A stretch of DNA of 64,000 nucleotides from Streptomyces sp. NBC_01445 (GTDB lineage Bacteria; Actinomycetota; Actinomycetes; Streptomycetales; Streptomycetaceae): NCBI RefSeq assembly GCF_035918235.1, contig NZ_CP109485.1:7975001-8039000 (forward strand), read 5' to 3'. How positions within the stretch are numbered: position 1 is the stretch's first letter; each line of letters begins with the position of its first letter. The translations under genes were made by a program, and so were the position numbers. Positions 1-10,096 of the stretch are shown here, one piece after another. Under the pieces are notes generated by a model, which was not told where the DNA came from, searched no databases, and saw only the letters and a program-made list of their open reading frames with translations.

Positions 1-1
1 C

Positions 2-442
2 ACCCAGTTCGGGATCAGCCCCTTCGGGGTGTGGCGCAACGCGGCGACGGACCCGCTCGGCTCGGACACGCGGGCCGGGGTGCAGACATACGACGACCTG
101 CACGCCGACACCCGTAAGTGGGTGCGTGAGCACTGGATCGACTACATCTGCCCGCAGGTCTACTGGAACATCGGCTTCGCCGCCGCGGACTACGCGAAGC
201 TCGTGCCCTGGTGGTCGGACGTCGCACGCGGGACAGGGGTGCGCCTCTACGCGGGCGAGGCGCTCTACAAGGCGGGCGATCCGGCGCAGCCCGCCGAGTG
301 GCAGGATCCGGCCGAACTCTCCCGCCACCTCACCTTCGCCGAGCACTATCCGCAGGTGAACGGACATGTGTTCTTCTCGGCGAAGGAGGTGGGCGCCGAC
401 CGGATCGGCGCAATGGCCCGGGTGGTCGAGGACCACTACTAG
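2..442 (+). CDS. C-terminal part of a GHL10-type (DUF187) glycoside hydrolase-like protein
   Basis: The gene enters from the left edge; the frame is open from base 2 to the stop at 440-442, giving the last 146 residues. The stretch reads like the end of the barrel of the glycosyl-hydrolase-like 10 (DUF187) family: an opening FGISPFGVWRN strand, then IDYICPQVYWN, then a late strand around GHVFFSAKEV. Family members are usually secreted or lipoprotein glycosidases with a putative peptidoglycan or polysaccharide substrate. The N-terminus, signal peptide and first catalytic acid lie outside the window, so substrate and location cannot be judged here. Confidence 0.75.
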   Translation, partial: TQFGISPFGVWRNAATDPLGSDTRAGVQTYDDLHADTRKWVREHWIDYICPQVYWNIGFAAADYAKLVPWWSDVARGTGVRLYAGEALYKAGDPAQPAEWQDPAELSRHLTFAEHYPQVNGHVFFSAKEVGADRIGAMARVVEDHY

Positions 443-460
443 GGCCTTTCGTCCGGAGGA

Positions 461-655
461 CTAGGGGGCCGGCTCCTCGTGCTGCACGACGGAGTCGGGA
501 CCCGGTGACATCACCGCCTCGTGGCCGTCCTGGAAGCGGACCCTGAACGGCGGCTCGCCGTCGTGGCCCATGATTTCGACGATTTCCGCGACCCGGTCGT
601 GCTCGCCCACGGTCCTGCCGTGCACCCGCAGATGGTCGCCCTTCGTGGCACGCAT
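461..655 (-). CDS. DUF1918 domain small protein
   Basis: This 64-residue protein starts MRATKGDHLRVHGRTVGE and contains PPFRVRFQDGHEAVMSPGPD, the full pattern of the DUF1918 family, common in actinomycetes. The family is a small SH3-like beta barrel of unknown function, often treated as a nucleic-acid or small-ligand binder. The length is normal, and the whole protein is the domain. It is convergent with the glycosidase fragment at 442 and is not visibly in an operon. The start has a purine-rich GAGGTCACTC stretch just upstream on the minus strand. Family assignment is secure; function is unknown. Confidence 0.85.
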   Translation of the reverse strand: MRATKGDHLRVHGRTVGEHDRVAEIVEIMGHDGEPPFRVRFQDGHEAVMSPGPDSVVQHEEPAP

Positions 656-726
656 CGTGAGTGACCTCCTCGTCCGTCGTCGACCCGTATCTCAAGAGTA
701 GGACCGGGTCCCGGGGTTGGAGACCT

Positions 727-1320
727 TCAGCCGCGTGACCGTTGGGTCACTGCGATGCACACGAGAACGGCCGCCGCGGTCAGGGGCGCGGCGGGGGAGA
801 GGTGCTCGCCGAGCAGGAACACCGACCAGACCAGGGTGAGCAGCGGCTGGGCCAGCTGGAGCTGGCTCGCCTTGGGGATGCCGATCACCGCCATGCCGCG
901 GTACCAGACGACCAGGCCAAGGAACTGTGAGCCCACGGCCACCCAGAGCAGCCCCGCGACGGCGTGCCACGTCAGGTGCAGCGGCTCGTGGCCCAGCGCG
1001 ACGACGGCCCCCGACGCGGCGAGCGGCAGACACATCACGAGCGCCCAGGCGATGACCTGCCAGCCCGGCATGACACGGGCCAGGCGGCCGCCCTCCGTGT
1101 AGCCGGCGGCGCAGACGAGGAGCGCGCCGAAGAGGTACAGGTCGGCGGTGGTGAGCGTGCCGCCGCTCTGCTGCACGGTGAACGCGATCATCGCGGCGGC
1201 GCCCGCGCAGGCCGCGATCCAGAAGCCGCGCGAGGGCCGCGCGCCGGTGCGCAGCGCCGAGAGCAGCGCGGTCGTCAGGGGCAGCAGGCCGACGACGACG
1301 GCGGAGTGCGCGGAGATCAC
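727..1320 (-). pseudogene. N-terminally truncated EamA/DMT-family transporter
   Basis: The 197 residues match the later two thirds of an EamA (drug/metabolite transporter) permease: the end of the first EamA repeat (SAHSAVVVGLLPLTTALL), then about five hydrophobic segments of the second repeat, ending LLGEHLSPAAPLTAAAVLV. Complete members have about 300 residues and ten membrane segments, so roughly 90-100 N-terminal residues are missing. The GTG at 1318-1320 is only the first possible start; similarity seems to run a few codons further, after which the frame changes character. Only about 110 bp separate it from the GNAT gene at 1431, so no room remains for the lost half or a promoter. I call it a decayed gene; a frameshift in the data is the alternative. 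Confidence 0.7.
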
Positions 1321-1369
1321 GGAGGGCGTCCGCCGGCTGCGGGCCGTGTGCGACGAGGTACTCGAGTGA
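1313..1369 (+). pseudogene. Possible C-terminal remnant of a divergently oriented gene
   Basis: On the plus strand these bases read EITEGVRRLRAVCDEVLE and stop. The sequence looks like the end of a fold-type I aminotransferase or MocR/PdxR-type regulator, families often encoded divergently from EamA transporters. No body for such a gene exists upstream, because that space is the EamA fragment on the other strand. The simplest reading is a deletion that joined the middle of the EamA gene to the tail of its divergent neighbour. The evidence is short and the identification of the tail is an inference. Confidence 0.35.
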
Positions 1370-1430
1370 GCGACGATCGGCGCCCGAAACCGGCTCGACG
1401 GACACCGGCCCCGCCTGCAAATCTCGCGTC

Positions 1431-1880
1431 ATGACCGACACCCACGCCACAGCCCCCGCACTCCCCGACGGCTACGAGATCTCGGCCGACACCGCCCGCA
1501 TCGACGCCGACCGCGTGCACCGCTGGCTCTCCACCGACGCCTACTGGGCCATGGACCGCGCCCGCGAACACCAGGACCGGGCGATCGCGGGATCGCTGAA
1601 CTTCGGGGTGTACGACTCCGCATCCGGCGAGCAGGTCGCGTACGCCCGTGTCGTGACCGACCACGCCACCTTCGCCTGGCTCTGCGACGTCTACGTGGAC
1701 CGGGCCGTCCGCGGCAAGAACCTGGGCACCGCGCTCGTCGCCGCCGTCCGCGACCACCTGGAGCCGCTCGGCCTGCGCCGCATCATGCTCGCCACTCAGG
1801 ACGCGCACGGGGTGTACGAGAAGGTCGGCTTCGCGGCGCTCGCCGAGCCGGGGAACTGGATGGCACTCGTCCTGCGGTGA
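1431..1880 (+). CDS. GNAT family N-acetyltransferase
   Basis: This 149-residue protein has the GNAT layout: beta strands with FGVYDSASGEQVAYARVV (about residues 63-80), the motif A strand and acetyl-CoA loop LCDVYVDRAVRGKNLGTALV with R-x-x-G-K-N/G variation (about 84-103), and the motif B end YEKVGFAAL. It resembles the small cytosolic YafP/PaiA-like acetyltransferases with no assigned substrate. It begins with ATG 110 bp from the truncated EamA gene and is followed after 79 bp by the phosphatase-like gene. No regulator is evident. Confidence 0.85.
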   Translation: MTDTHATAPALPDGYEISADTARIDADRVHRWLSTDAYWAMDRAREHQDRAIAGSLNFGVYDSASGEQVAYARVVTDHATFAWLCDVYVDRAVRGKNLGTALVAAVRDHLEPLGLRRIMLATQDAHGVYEKVGFAALAEPGNWMALVLR

Positions 1881-1959
1881 GCGCGCGGCGGGGCGCATGC
1901 GGCTGGCATACGCCCCGTGGACCCTTGACCGCAGCCGTGGCACACCCCACGATCACCGC

Positions 1960-2535
1960 ATGCCCGTTCGCGTGACGCTTCTGGCCGCCGCGCGCAGCGC
2001 CTCGCTGCTCGCCGAGCGCTTCGACGACGACCGGCCCCTCGACCACACCGGCTGGCACGAGGTGGAGCTGGCCTCGCCCGCGCTGGTGCCGCTCGCCGCG
2101 GCGGAGCTGCGCTACTGCGCGCCCACCGCCCGCAGCCGCGGCACCGCCGAGGCGCTGGGCCTCGCGCCCCTGTCCCAACTCGCCCTGCGTGACTGCGACA
2201 TGGGCCGCTGGCGCGGGCGCACGCTCGCCGAGGTGACGGCCGTCGAGCCGGGCGCCGTCGACGCCTGGCTGCGCGACCCGCGCTCGGCGCCGCACGGCGG
2301 GGAGTCGCTGCTCGCGTTCATATCCCGGGTCGGCGGCTGGCTCGACACGCGGCCGAACGACGACGGGGCGACGGTCGTGGCGGTAGCCGAGCCGGCCGTC
2401 GTACGGGCGGCCCTCGTCTACGCGCTCAAGGCGCCCCCGTCGACGTACTGGAACATCGACGTCCGCCCCCTGTCGACCGCCGTCCTCACGGGGGGCGCGG
2501 GCCGCTGGAGCGTACGGCTCGACGCCGCGGCCTGA
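1960..2535 (+). CDS. Histidine phosphatase superfamily-like protein lacking the RHG motif
   Basis: The 191-residue protein follows the fold of the histidine (phosphoglycerate mutase-like) phosphatases: an N-terminal strand, the segment ELRYCAPTARSRGTAEALG (where family members have the second catalytic Arg region), CDMGRWRGRTLAEV, and PHGGESLLAF. Genuine members start LxxVRHGxT, whereas this one has TLLAAARSASLL, so the catalytic RHG is absent. Either it is a pseudo-phosphatase or it uses other residues. I recall similar Streptomyces proteins, some near CbtAB cobalt transporters. I chose the ATG at 1960 because homology begins there; an in-frame start at 1897 lacks homologous sequence. Confidence 0.65.
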   Translation: MPVRVTLLAAARSASLLAERFDDDRPLDHTGWHEVELASPALVPLAAAELRYCAPTARSRGTAEALGLAPLSQLALRDCDMGRWRGRTLAEVTAVEPGAVDAWLRDPRSAPHGGESLLAFISRVGGWLDTRPNDDGATVVAVAEPAVVRAALVYALKAPPSTYWNIDVRPLSTAVLTGGAGRWSVRLDAAA

Positions 2536-2544
2536 GTCAGGCAG

Positions 2545-3015
2545 TCAGGCCGCGGCACGCGCGTACTCGGTGGTGAGCACCAGGTCCTTCGCGGGGCCCT
2601 TGACCCGCCACTCCATCCGCCAGTGGTCCGGTCCCGTCACCTCGAACCCGCCGCGGTAGAGGTCCGCCGCGCAGGGGTGGTCCGCCGTGTGGCGGCCGGT
2701 GCGCAGGTCCAGATCGTGGAAGAAGCGGCCGTCGGAGAACCGCACGACGGCCGTGCCCGGCGCGTCGCCCGGCACGAAACGCAGGTTGCGCTCGGCGGGC
2801 CGGGCGGCGCCGTGCCACACGAAGGTGCCCGCCTCGTGGTGCAGCAGCCCGCCGCCGTCCTCGTACGTGAAGTCGGTGGTCCCGGAGAAGGTGCCGACCG
2901 CGTCGCCGGCGAGGTCGCGCACCGTTCGCTCGACGTGCCAGCGCCCCGCCAGATGGGCCAGCACGTCGGGAACCGGCCAGGCCTCACTCATCTCGTCCCA
3001 CCCATCTCGTTGCAC
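2545..3015 (-). CDS. DUF6314 family protein
   Basis: The protein of about 150 residues contains LAGRWHVERTVRDL, GTFSGTTDFTYEDG, LHHEAGTFVWHG, FFHDLDLRTG and a C-terminal MEWRVKGPAKDLVLTTEY, the sequence signature of DUF6314. The pattern of alternating strands suggests a small beta barrel resembling lipocalin or fatty-acid-binding folds; function is unknown. An internal ATG at 2991 (MSEAWPVPD) is an equally plausible start and fits the usual N-terminus better. It converges on the phosphatase-like gene with only 9 bp between the stop codons. Confidence 0.75.
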   Translation of the reverse strand: MQRDGWDEMSEAWPVPDVLAHLAGRWHVERTVRDLAGDAVGTFSGTTDFTYEDGGGLLHHEAGTFVWHGAARPAERNLRFVPGDAPGTAVVRFSDGRFFHDLDLRTGRHTADHPCAADLYRGGFEVTGPDHWRMEWRVKGPAKDLVLTTEYARAAA

Positions 3016-3152
3016 GTGCTTCCTATTTTGCCGCTCGCCGGGACCCCGCCCGGCGACGGGGTCCCGCCGCCGGAAATCCCTTGCGCCAGCCGCGCGGCCT
3101 CTGTCACGCTCTGCCGCATGACGACTGGAAAGGCGGACACCGCCACCCTTCG

Positions 3153-4409
3153 GTGAGCCCGGTGACGCGTCCCCGCAGGGGACCCTCGAAGATCACGTCC
3201 ACCCCACCCCGCTCCTCAGGCGAGCGCGTCGAGCTGGCGGGGATCATCGCAGCCGACTGGCTCCGCCACGCACTGTCCGCGCGCCCCTCCGACCGGGCGC
3301 GCGCCGAAGCCGCCGTCACCGGCCTGTACCGGCGGCTCGGCGAACCCGCCCCCGACTTCGTCTGGGTGCCCTCTCCCGCCGCCGCGCGACCGGTTCTGCT
3401 CGACGCGCCGCACCGCTTCCGCCCGCCGCGCCTGCGCGGCACCCAGGCCCCCCGGCGCCCCACCGACTGGCCGCTGGTCTCCCGGCTCGCGAACCTGGTC
3501 GCCGACCTCCGCGACCGCCTGGACGAACGGACCGGGACGGCCATCGCCTGGCAGTCCTGGTACGGAACCACCGCCCCCAGGACCATGACCGTCCCCGAGG
3601 CACTCGCCGCGGGATCCCCGGTGCGCGACGTGGTGGACGCCGTCGGCCGCCACCCACTGCGCACGACCGTCGACGACGCGGTCCGCGCCCCGATCCGCGC
3701 GGAACTGATGCGCACCGAAGGGGAGGCGGCCGCCCTCACCTGGTACGGCCAGCACGACGCCGCGTGGATCGCCCACTACGACATACGTGCTCGCGTCGGC
3801 CTCGCCACCTACGCCCACGACGACGTGGCGCATCTCGGCCTGTGGGCCGAACTCGCCCGCTCCACCGGCTGGTGGTGGCCGGGCCAGGGTGTCTGCGTCA
3901 TGTCCGAGCGGCCGGCCGAGATCCATACGGAATCCCAACCGGGCGCGTTGCACGGTGAGTTGAGGCTGCACCGTGACGACGCCCCGGCCGTCCGTTACGC
4001 GGACGGCGCCGCCGTGCACGTCCTGCACGGCGCCCACGTACCGGAGTGGGTCCTCACCGACCCGACCCCCGAGCGCATCCACGCCGAACCGAACGTCGAG
4101 GTCAGGCGCAGCGCCATCGAGCGCATCGGCTGGGCCCGCTACATCGGGCGCGCCGGGCTGCGTCTCGTGAGCTCGGCACCCGACCCCGGCAATCCGGACT
4201 CCGAGCTGCAGCTGTACGACGTGCCGCTCGCCCTGTGGGGAAGGCCCACGCGGCTGCTGCTCGCGGTGAACGGATCCGTCGAACCCGACGGGCACAGGCG
4301 CCGATACGGGCTGAGCGTCCCGGCCCACTTCGACGACCCGGTCGCGGCGGCCGGCTGGTCGTACGGCCTCTCCGGCGAGCACTACGCACAACTCCTGCGC
4401 CGCACGTGA
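3153..4409 (+). CDS. DUF6745 domain protein
   Basis: This soluble protein of about 418 residues carries the DUF6745 pattern: FVWVPSPAAA near the N-terminus, then ATYAHDDVAHLGLWAELARSTGWWWP, followed by beta-rich strands (LRLHRDDAPAVRYADG, VHVLHGAHVPEW) and RIGWARYIG. In other bacteria the family often ends beta-propeller or leucine-rich-repeat-like proteins; no reaction is known. Starts at GTG 3153 or 3162 are possible; there is no strong ribosome binding site, so the N-terminus is uncertain. A 12-codon ATG ORF at 3118-3156 lies directly before and overlaps the first start. It is followed by a tandem repeat and an unknown gene on the same strand. Confidence 0.65.
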   Translation: MSPVTRPRRGPSKITSTPPRSSGERVELAGIIAADWLRHALSARPSDRARAEAAVTGLYRRLGEPAPDFVWVPSPAAARPVLLDAPHRFRPPRLRGTQAPRRPTDWPLVSRLANLVADLRDRLDERTGTAIAWQSWYGTTAPRTMTVPEALAAGSPVRDVVDAVGRHPLRTTVDDAVRAPIRAELMRTEGEAAALTWYGQHDAAWIAHYDIRARVGLATYAHDDVAHLGLWAELARSTGWWWPGQGVCVMSERPAEIHTESQPGALHGELRLHRDDAPAVRYADGAAVHVLHGAHVPEWVLTDPTPERIHAEPNVEVRRSAIERIGWARYIGRAGLRLVSSAPDPGNPDSELQLYDVPLALWGRPTRLLLAVNGSVEPDGHRRRYGLSVPAHFDDPVAAAGWSYGLSGEHYAQLLRRT

Positions 4410-4458
4410 GCAGTGACCACGCAGTGAGCGTCGACCACGCACGTGAGCGTTGACCCAC
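4406..4458 (+). repeat. 18-19 bp tandem repeat, about three copies
   Basis: Three copies of the unit GTGAGCGTCGACCACGCA-like sequence start at 4406, 4424 and 4443. The first covers the stop codon of the DUF6745 gene and the third supplies an apparent GTG start for the next ORF. The copies differ at 2-4 positions. The repeat probably arose by slippage and makes the upstream GTG a doubtful start for the downstream gene. Confidence 0.7.
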
Positions 4459-4484
4459 CCCTCCACACACCCGAGGTGATGAAC

Positions 4485-4970
4485 ATGACCATGACTCTGC
4501 CCACGCCCCCGACCGCCCCGCCCACCCTCGCCGACCTCACCGCCCGCACCGGACTCGACGTCCTCGACCACCTCGAACGCGAGGTGACCATCCCGGTCGT
4601 CGACGGCCTCCAGGCCCAGGGCGACCTGATCGTCATCCCCTACGCGTTCGTCGCGCGCCATCTCCGCGAACCGTGGCGCTCCGACTGGCAGCGCGTCCCC
4701 GCGGCCGGGATCGAGCTCCTGCGCAGCGCCGCGGGCGGCCATCCGCACACCCTCGTCGCGGACGAGGGTGTGTGCCGGTGGACGGCCCGCGTCGTCGACC
4801 CCACGGGCCTCGCGCTCGGCATGATCGAGAACACCGCCGTCGCCTATCTCATCCACCCCGAACACGGCGGCACCGGCATCGCCCCCGGCCGCTACCTCGT
4901 GCGCCGCCAGCGCGAACGCGCCGCGTCGCGCCAGGGGTGGCGGGGCGGGGACATGCTCGTCGCCGACTGA
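4485..4970 (+). CDS. Conserved hypothetical protein next to DUF6745
   Basis: I do not recognise a family in this soluble protein of 161 residues. It has a Pro/Thr-rich N-terminus (about residues 1-15), a helical stretch ARTGLDVLDHLEREVTIPVVDGLQAQGDLIVIPY, a strand-rich middle with HTLVADEGVCRWTARVVD, and a basic tail VRRQRERAASRQGWRGG. The sequence EHGGTGIAPGRYLVRRQRE near the end is typical of a conserved structural element. I chose ATG 4485 because GAGGTG at 4473-4478 gives a normal spacing of six bases; GTG 4443 and ATG 4479 are alternatives. It probably forms a two-gene unit with the DUF6745 gene. Confidence 0.55.
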   Translation: MTMTLPTPPTAPPTLADLTARTGLDVLDHLEREVTIPVVDGLQAQGDLIVIPYAFVARHLREPWRSDWQRVPAAGIELLRSAAGGHPHTLVADEGVCRWTARVVDPTGLALGMIENTAVAYLIHPEHGGTGIAPGRYLVRRQRERAASRQGWRGGDMLVAD

Positions 4971-4998
4971 CGGCCCGCGTCCGCGGCGATCACCCGCA

Positions 4999-6080
<1,082 letters not shown>

Positions 6081-6168
6081 GCGACGCGCGCGCAGCCGCC
6101 GGGCCGCAGACAGGAACGAGAGCCGCGCCGCTGCGCTGCGCGGGCGGAGAAGCGAACGAGGAGACAGC

Positions 6169-7320
6169 GTGAGTGTGACGGCAGCCAAGGGATTCACGGC
6201 CGCGGGCATCGCCGCCGGGATCAAGCAGAACGGCAACCCGGACCTGGCCCTCGTGGTCAACAACGGGCCCCGCCTGGCCGCCGCGGGCGTCTTCACCTCC
6301 AACCGCGTGAAGGCGGCGCCGGTCCTGTGGTCAGAGCAGGTCCTCAAGGGCGGGCTCGTGTCCGCCGTCGTCCTCAACTCCGGTGGCGCCAACGCCTGTA
6401 CGGGCCCGAAGGGCTTCCAGGACACGCACGCCACGGCGGAGAAGGTCGCGGAGGCGCTCGGCCTGAACGCGGGCGAGGTCGCCGTCGCTTCGACCGGCCT
6501 CATCGGCGAACTCCTCCCCATGGACAAGCTCCTGCCCGGCGTCGACACGGCGGTCGCCCAGCTCAGCGCGCACGGCGGTGAGAAGGCCGCCGTCGCCATC
6601 AAGACCACCGACTCCGTGCACAAGACCGCGGTGTTCGAGGGCGACGGGTGGACGGTCGGCGGCATGGCCAAGGGCGCGGGCATGCTCGCTCCCGGCCTCG
6701 CCACCATGCTCGTCGTCCTGACGACGGACGCCGACCTGGAGGCCGACGTCCTGGACAAGGCCCTGCGGGACGCCACCAAGGTCACCTTCGACCGCGTCGA
6801 CTCCGACGGCTGCATGTCGACGAACGACACCGTGCTGCTCCTGGCCTCCGGTGCCGCCGAAGTCGCCCCCGAATACGCCGAGTTCGCCGAGGCCGTCCGC
6901 ACGGTCTGCGACGACCTCGGACGCCAGCTCATCGGCGACGCCGAGGGCGCCAGCAAGGACATCAGGGTCGACGTCGTCAACGCCGCGACCGAGGACGACG
7001 CCGTCGAGGTGGGCCGCTCCATCGCCCGTAACAACCTCCTCAAGTGCGCGATCCACGGCGAGGACCCCAACTGGGGCCGGGTGCTGTCCGCGATCGGCAC
7101 GACGTCCGCCGCCTTCGAGCCCGACCAGCTGAACGTCGCCATCAACGGCGTCTGGGTCTGCAAGAACGGCGGCGTCGGCGAGGACCGCGAGCTCGTCGAC
7201 ATGCGCTTCCGGGAGGTCGTCATCACCGCCGACCTGGCGGCCGGCTCCGAGACCGCGACGATCTGGACCAACGACCTGACCGCGGACTACGTCCACGAGA
7301 ACAGCGCGTACAGCTCATGA
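6169..7320 (+). CDS. argJ: Bifunctional ornithine acetyltransferase / N-acetylglutamate synthase
   Basis: ArgJ moves the acetyl group from N-acetylornithine to glutamate, recycling it, and in bifunctional forms can also use acetyl-CoA. The precursor of 383 residues is cleaved by itself into two chains; the nucleophile is Thr179 in [10 protein letters not shown], so Met180 follows the new N-terminus. The family motifs SGGANACTG and [10 protein letters not shown] are visible. The start is GTG 6169 after GAGGAGA. The stop overlaps the argB start as ATGA, pointing to translational coupling. Whether it is mono- or bifunctional cannot be decided from sequence alone. Confidence 0.96.
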   Translation: MSVTAAKGFTAAGIAAGIKQNGNPDLALVVNNGPRLAAAGVFTSNRVKAAPVLWSEQVLKGGLVSAVVLNSGGANACTGPKGFQDTHATAEKVAEALGLNAGEVAVASTGLIGELLPMDKLLPGVDTAVAQLSAHGGEKAAVAIKTTDSVHKTAVFEGDGWTVGGMAKGAGMLAPGLATMLVVLTTDADLEADVLDKALRDATKVTFDRVDSDGCMSTNDTVLLLASGAAEVAPEYAEFAEAVRTVCDDLGRQLIGDAEGASKDIRVDVVNAATEDDAVEVGRSIARNNLLKCAIHGEDPNWGRVLSAIGTTSAAFEPDQLNVAINGVWVCKNGGVGEDRELVDMRFREVVITADLAAGSETATIWTNDLTADYVHENSAYSS

Positions 7321-8252
7321 GCACGACGCGGAAGCACACCGCGCTGCCCAAGGCGCAGATCCTCATCGAGGCGCTGCCCTGGCTCACCCGGCACCAGGGC
7401 AAGACCGTCGTCATCAAGTTCGGCGGCAACGCCATGATCGACGAGGACCTCAAGGCCGCCTTCGCCCAGGACGTCGTCTTCCTGCACCACGCGGGCCTCA
7501 AGCCCGTCGTCGTGCACGGCGGCGGACCGCAGATCAGCAAGGCCCTCGACCGGCACGGCATCGTCAGCGAGTTCAAGGCGGGCCTGCGGGTCACCACCGA
7601 GGACGCGATGGACGTCGTGCGGATGGTCCTGGCCGGCCAGGTGCAGCGCGAACTCGTCGGGCTCCTCAACGAGCACGGCCCGCTCGCCATCGGCCTCACC
7701 GGCGAGGACGCGCACACCATCACCGCCACCAAGCACCAGCCCGAGATCGACGGCGAGCTCGTCGACATCGGCCGGGTCGGCGAGATCACCGCGATCGACA
7801 CCGGTGCCATCGAGGCCCTGCTCGCCGACGGCCGCATCCCGGTCGTCTCCTCGATCGCCCGCTCCCAGGACGACGGACATGTCTACAACGTCAATGCTGA
7901 TACGGCGGCTGCGGCACTCGCCGCGGCGCTGGGCGCCGAGACGCTGATGGTCCTGACCGACGTCGAGGGCCTCTACGAGGACTGGCCGAACTCCGACGAG
8001 GTCATCAGCCGGCTCACCGCCAGGCAGCTGGAGAAGCTCCTTCCCGAGCTGGCCAGCGGCATGGTCCCGAAGATGGAGGGCTGCCTGCACGCCGTACGCA
8101 ATGGCGTGACGACCGCCCGCGTCATCGACGGCCGGGTCCCGCACTCGATCCTGCTGGAGATCTTCACCGACGAGGGCATCGGCACGATGGTCGTGCCGGA
8201 CGCCCCCGAGGCCACCGACGTGAGCGCCATCGACGCACAGGGGGAGTCATGA
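7317..8252 (+). CDS. argB: Acetylglutamate kinase
   Basis: ArgB phosphorylates N-acetylglutamate using ATP, usually the arginine-inhibited step. The 311-residue protein shows the amino-acid-kinase signature: [10 protein letters not shown] (about 31-40), [11 protein letters not shown], the substrate loop [11 protein letters not shown], and [17 protein letters not shown]. The N-terminal extension before the first strand (about 28 residues) contains the helix typical of hexameric, arginine-feedback-sensitive enzymes. It overlaps argJ and argD by 4 bp on each side. Confidence 0.96.
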   Translation: MSTTRKHTALPKAQILIEALPWLTRHQGKTVVIKFGGNAMIDEDLKAAFAQDVVFLHHAGLKPVVVHGGGPQISKALDRHGIVSEFKAGLRVTTEDAMDVVRMVLAGQVQRELVGLLNEHGPLAIGLTGEDAHTITATKHQPEIDGELVDIGRVGEITAIDTGAIEALLADGRIPVVSSIARSQDDGHVYNVNADTAAAALAAALGAETLMVLTDVEGLYEDWPNSDEVISRLTARQLEKLLPELASGMVPKMEGCLHAVRNGVTTARVIDGRVPHSILLEIFTDEGIGTMVVPDAPEATDVSAIDAQGES

Positions 8253-9451
8253 GCAACCAGGAGCTGACCGCGCGCTGGCAGGGCGCGCTCATGGACAACT
8301 ACGGCACGCCCCGGCTGCCCCTCGTCCGCGGTGCGGGCGCCAAGGTGTGGGACGCCGACGGCAAGGAGTACGTCGACTTCGTCGGCGGCATCGCGGTCAA
8401 CGCCCTCGGTCACGCGCACCCCGCGGTCGTCCGGGCGGTCACCGAGCAGATCGCCTCCCTCGGCCATGTCTCGAACCTCTTCGTCGCCGAGCCGCCCGTC
8501 GCGCTCGCCGAACGGCTCCTCCAGCTCTTCGGCCGGTCCGGCCGCGTGTACTTCTGCAACTCGGGCGCCGAGGCCAACGAGGGCGCGTTCAAGATCGGCC
8601 GACTGACGGGCCGTTCGCACATGGTCGCCACCCAGGGCGGCTTCCACGGCCGGACGATGGGCTCCCTCGCGCTGACGGGCCAGCCCGGCAAGCAGGAGCC
8701 GTTCGTACCGCTGCCCGGCGACGTCACGCATGTCCCGTACGGCGATGCCGAGGCGCTGCGGGCGGCGGTCACGGAAGAGACCGCGCTCGTGATCATCGAG
8801 CCGATCCAGGGCGAGAACGGCGTCGTCGTGCCGCCCGCCGGCTATCTCAGGGCGGCCAGGGAGATCACCCGGGCCACCGGCACTCTCCTCGTCCTCGACG
8901 AGGTGCAGACCGGCATCGGCAGGACCGGCCACTGGTTCGCGTACCAGGCGGAGGAGGGCATCGACCCCGACGTCGTCACGCTCGCCAAGGGGCTCGGCGG
9001 TGGACTGCCCATCGGCGCGACCGTCGCGTTCGGCGAGGCGGCCGAGCTGCTCAAGCCCGGTCACCACGGCACGACGTTCGGCGGGAACCCCGTCGCCTGC
9101 GCGGCCGGCCTCGCGGTGCTCGACACCGTCGCGGGCGAGGGCCTCCTGGAGAACGTGAAGCGCGCCGAGGCGCGGTTGAGGGACGGAATCGCCTCTCTCG
9201 GGCACCCGCTCGTCGGCCACGTAAGGGGCGCCGGGCTCCTCCTGGGTATCGTGCTCACCGAGCCGCGCGCGCCCCAGGTGCAGCAGGCGGCTCAGGACGC
9301 CGGCCTCCTGGTGAACGCGCCCGCCCCCGATGTCGTACGGCTCATGCCGCCGCTCAACCTCCGCGACGACGAGGTGGACACCTTCCTCCAGGCGCTGCCC
9401 GGCGTTCTGGACAAGGCCCTCGAAGGGGCCGACGGGGAAGGACGATCCTGA
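8249..9451 (+). CDS. argD: Acetylornithine aminotransferase
   Basis: ArgD is a class III, fold-type I pyridoxal-phosphate enzyme that converts N-acetylglutamate semialdehyde to N-acetylornithine. The 400-residue protein has [18 protein letters not shown] near the N-terminus, the cofactor-binding [27 protein letters not shown], and the Schiff-base lysine K247 in [14 protein letters not shown]. It overlaps argB (ATGA at 8249), and argR begins 17 bp after its stop. Confidence 0.97.
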   Translation: MSNQELTARWQGALMDNYGTPRLPLVRGAGAKVWDADGKEYVDFVGGIAVNALGHAHPAVVRAVTEQIASLGHVSNLFVAEPPVALAERLLQLFGRSGRVYFCNSGAEANEGAFKIGRLTGRSHMVATQGGFHGRTMGSLALTGQPGKQEPFVPLPGDVTHVPYGDAEALRAAVTEETALVIIEPIQGENGVVVPPAGYLRAAREITRATGTLLVLDEVQTGIGRTGHWFAYQAEEGIDPDVVTLAKGLGGGLPIGATVAFGEAAELLKPGHHGTTFGGNPVACAAGLAVLDTVAGEGLLENVKRAEARLRDGIASLGHPLVGHVRGAGLLLGIVLTEPRAPQVQQAAQDAGLLVNAPAPDVVRLMPPLNLRDDEVDTFLQALPGVLDKALEGADGEGRS

Positions 9452-9468
9452 GGAATGGGACGACGACG

Positions 9469-10008
9469 ATGAGTCAGGCGCAGGACAACGAGCACGCCGC
9501 GGGACCCGCCGTGCCGCAGACCCGCACCGCGCGCCACCGCCGGATCGTGGACATCCTCAACCGGCAGCCGGTGCGCTCGCAGAGCCAGCTGGCGAAGCTG
9601 CTCGCCGACGACGGCCTCACGGTCACGCAGGCGACGCTCTCCCGGGACCTGGACGAGCTGGGCGCGGTCAAGATCCGCAACACCGGCGGCGAGCTGATCT
9701 ACGCGGTGCCCAGCGAGGGCGGCTTCCGCACCCCGCAGGCCCCGCTCGGCGGCTCGGCCAAGGAGGAGCGGATGCGGCGGCTCGCGGGGGAACTGCTGAT
9801 CTCCGCGGAGGCCTCGGCGAACCTCGTGGTCCTGCGCACCCCTCCCGGCGCCGCCCAGTTCCTCGCGTCGGCGATCGACCAGGCGGAACTCCAGGTCATT
9901 CTGGGCACGATCGCGGGTGACGACACCTTGATGCTGATCAGCCGCGACCCGGCCGGCGGGCAGGCGCTCGCCGACCATCTGCTGCGGCTCGCCCAGAACG
10001 ACCACTGA
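9469..10008 (+). CDS. argR: Arginine repressor
   Basis: ArgR is the hexameric, arginine-binding repressor of arginine genes. The 179-residue protein has an N-terminal winged helix (about 22-85) with the recognition segment [19 protein letters not shown], a linker, and the C-terminal oligomerisation and arginine-binding domain ([19 protein letters not shown] and [14 protein letters not shown] with the acidic GDD pair). The first 20 residues are a variable acidic tail. As the last gene of the operon it is likely autoregulated through the box at 5000-5014. I chose ATG 9469; an upstream ATG at 9455 is out of frame. Confidence 0.96.
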   Translation: MSQAQDNEHAAGPAVPQTRTARHRRIVDILNRQPVRSQSQLAKLLADDGLTVTQATLSRDLDELGAVKIRNTGGELIYAVPSEGGFRTPQAPLGGSAKEERMRRLAGELLISAEASANLVVLRTPPGAAQFLASAIDQAELQVILGTIAGDDTLMLISRDPAGGQALADHLLRLAQNDH

Positions 10009-10045
10009 GTGCCCTGGATCCGAGTGCGCTGAATGGTTCTGGCTC

Positions 10046-10086
10046 GCGCCCCGGACCGCCCGATGTTCACGGGTGGTCCGGGGCGC
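10046..10086. terminator. Bidirectional terminator between argR and the BASS transporter gene
   Basis: A 16-bp stem (10046-10061 with 10071-10086, containing one G-T pair) closes a 9-nt loop. It lies between the convergent argR and transporter genes. There is no clear T-run, as is common in high-GC actinomycetes. Confidence 0.8.
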
Positions 10087-10096
10087 TGCCGCGTTC

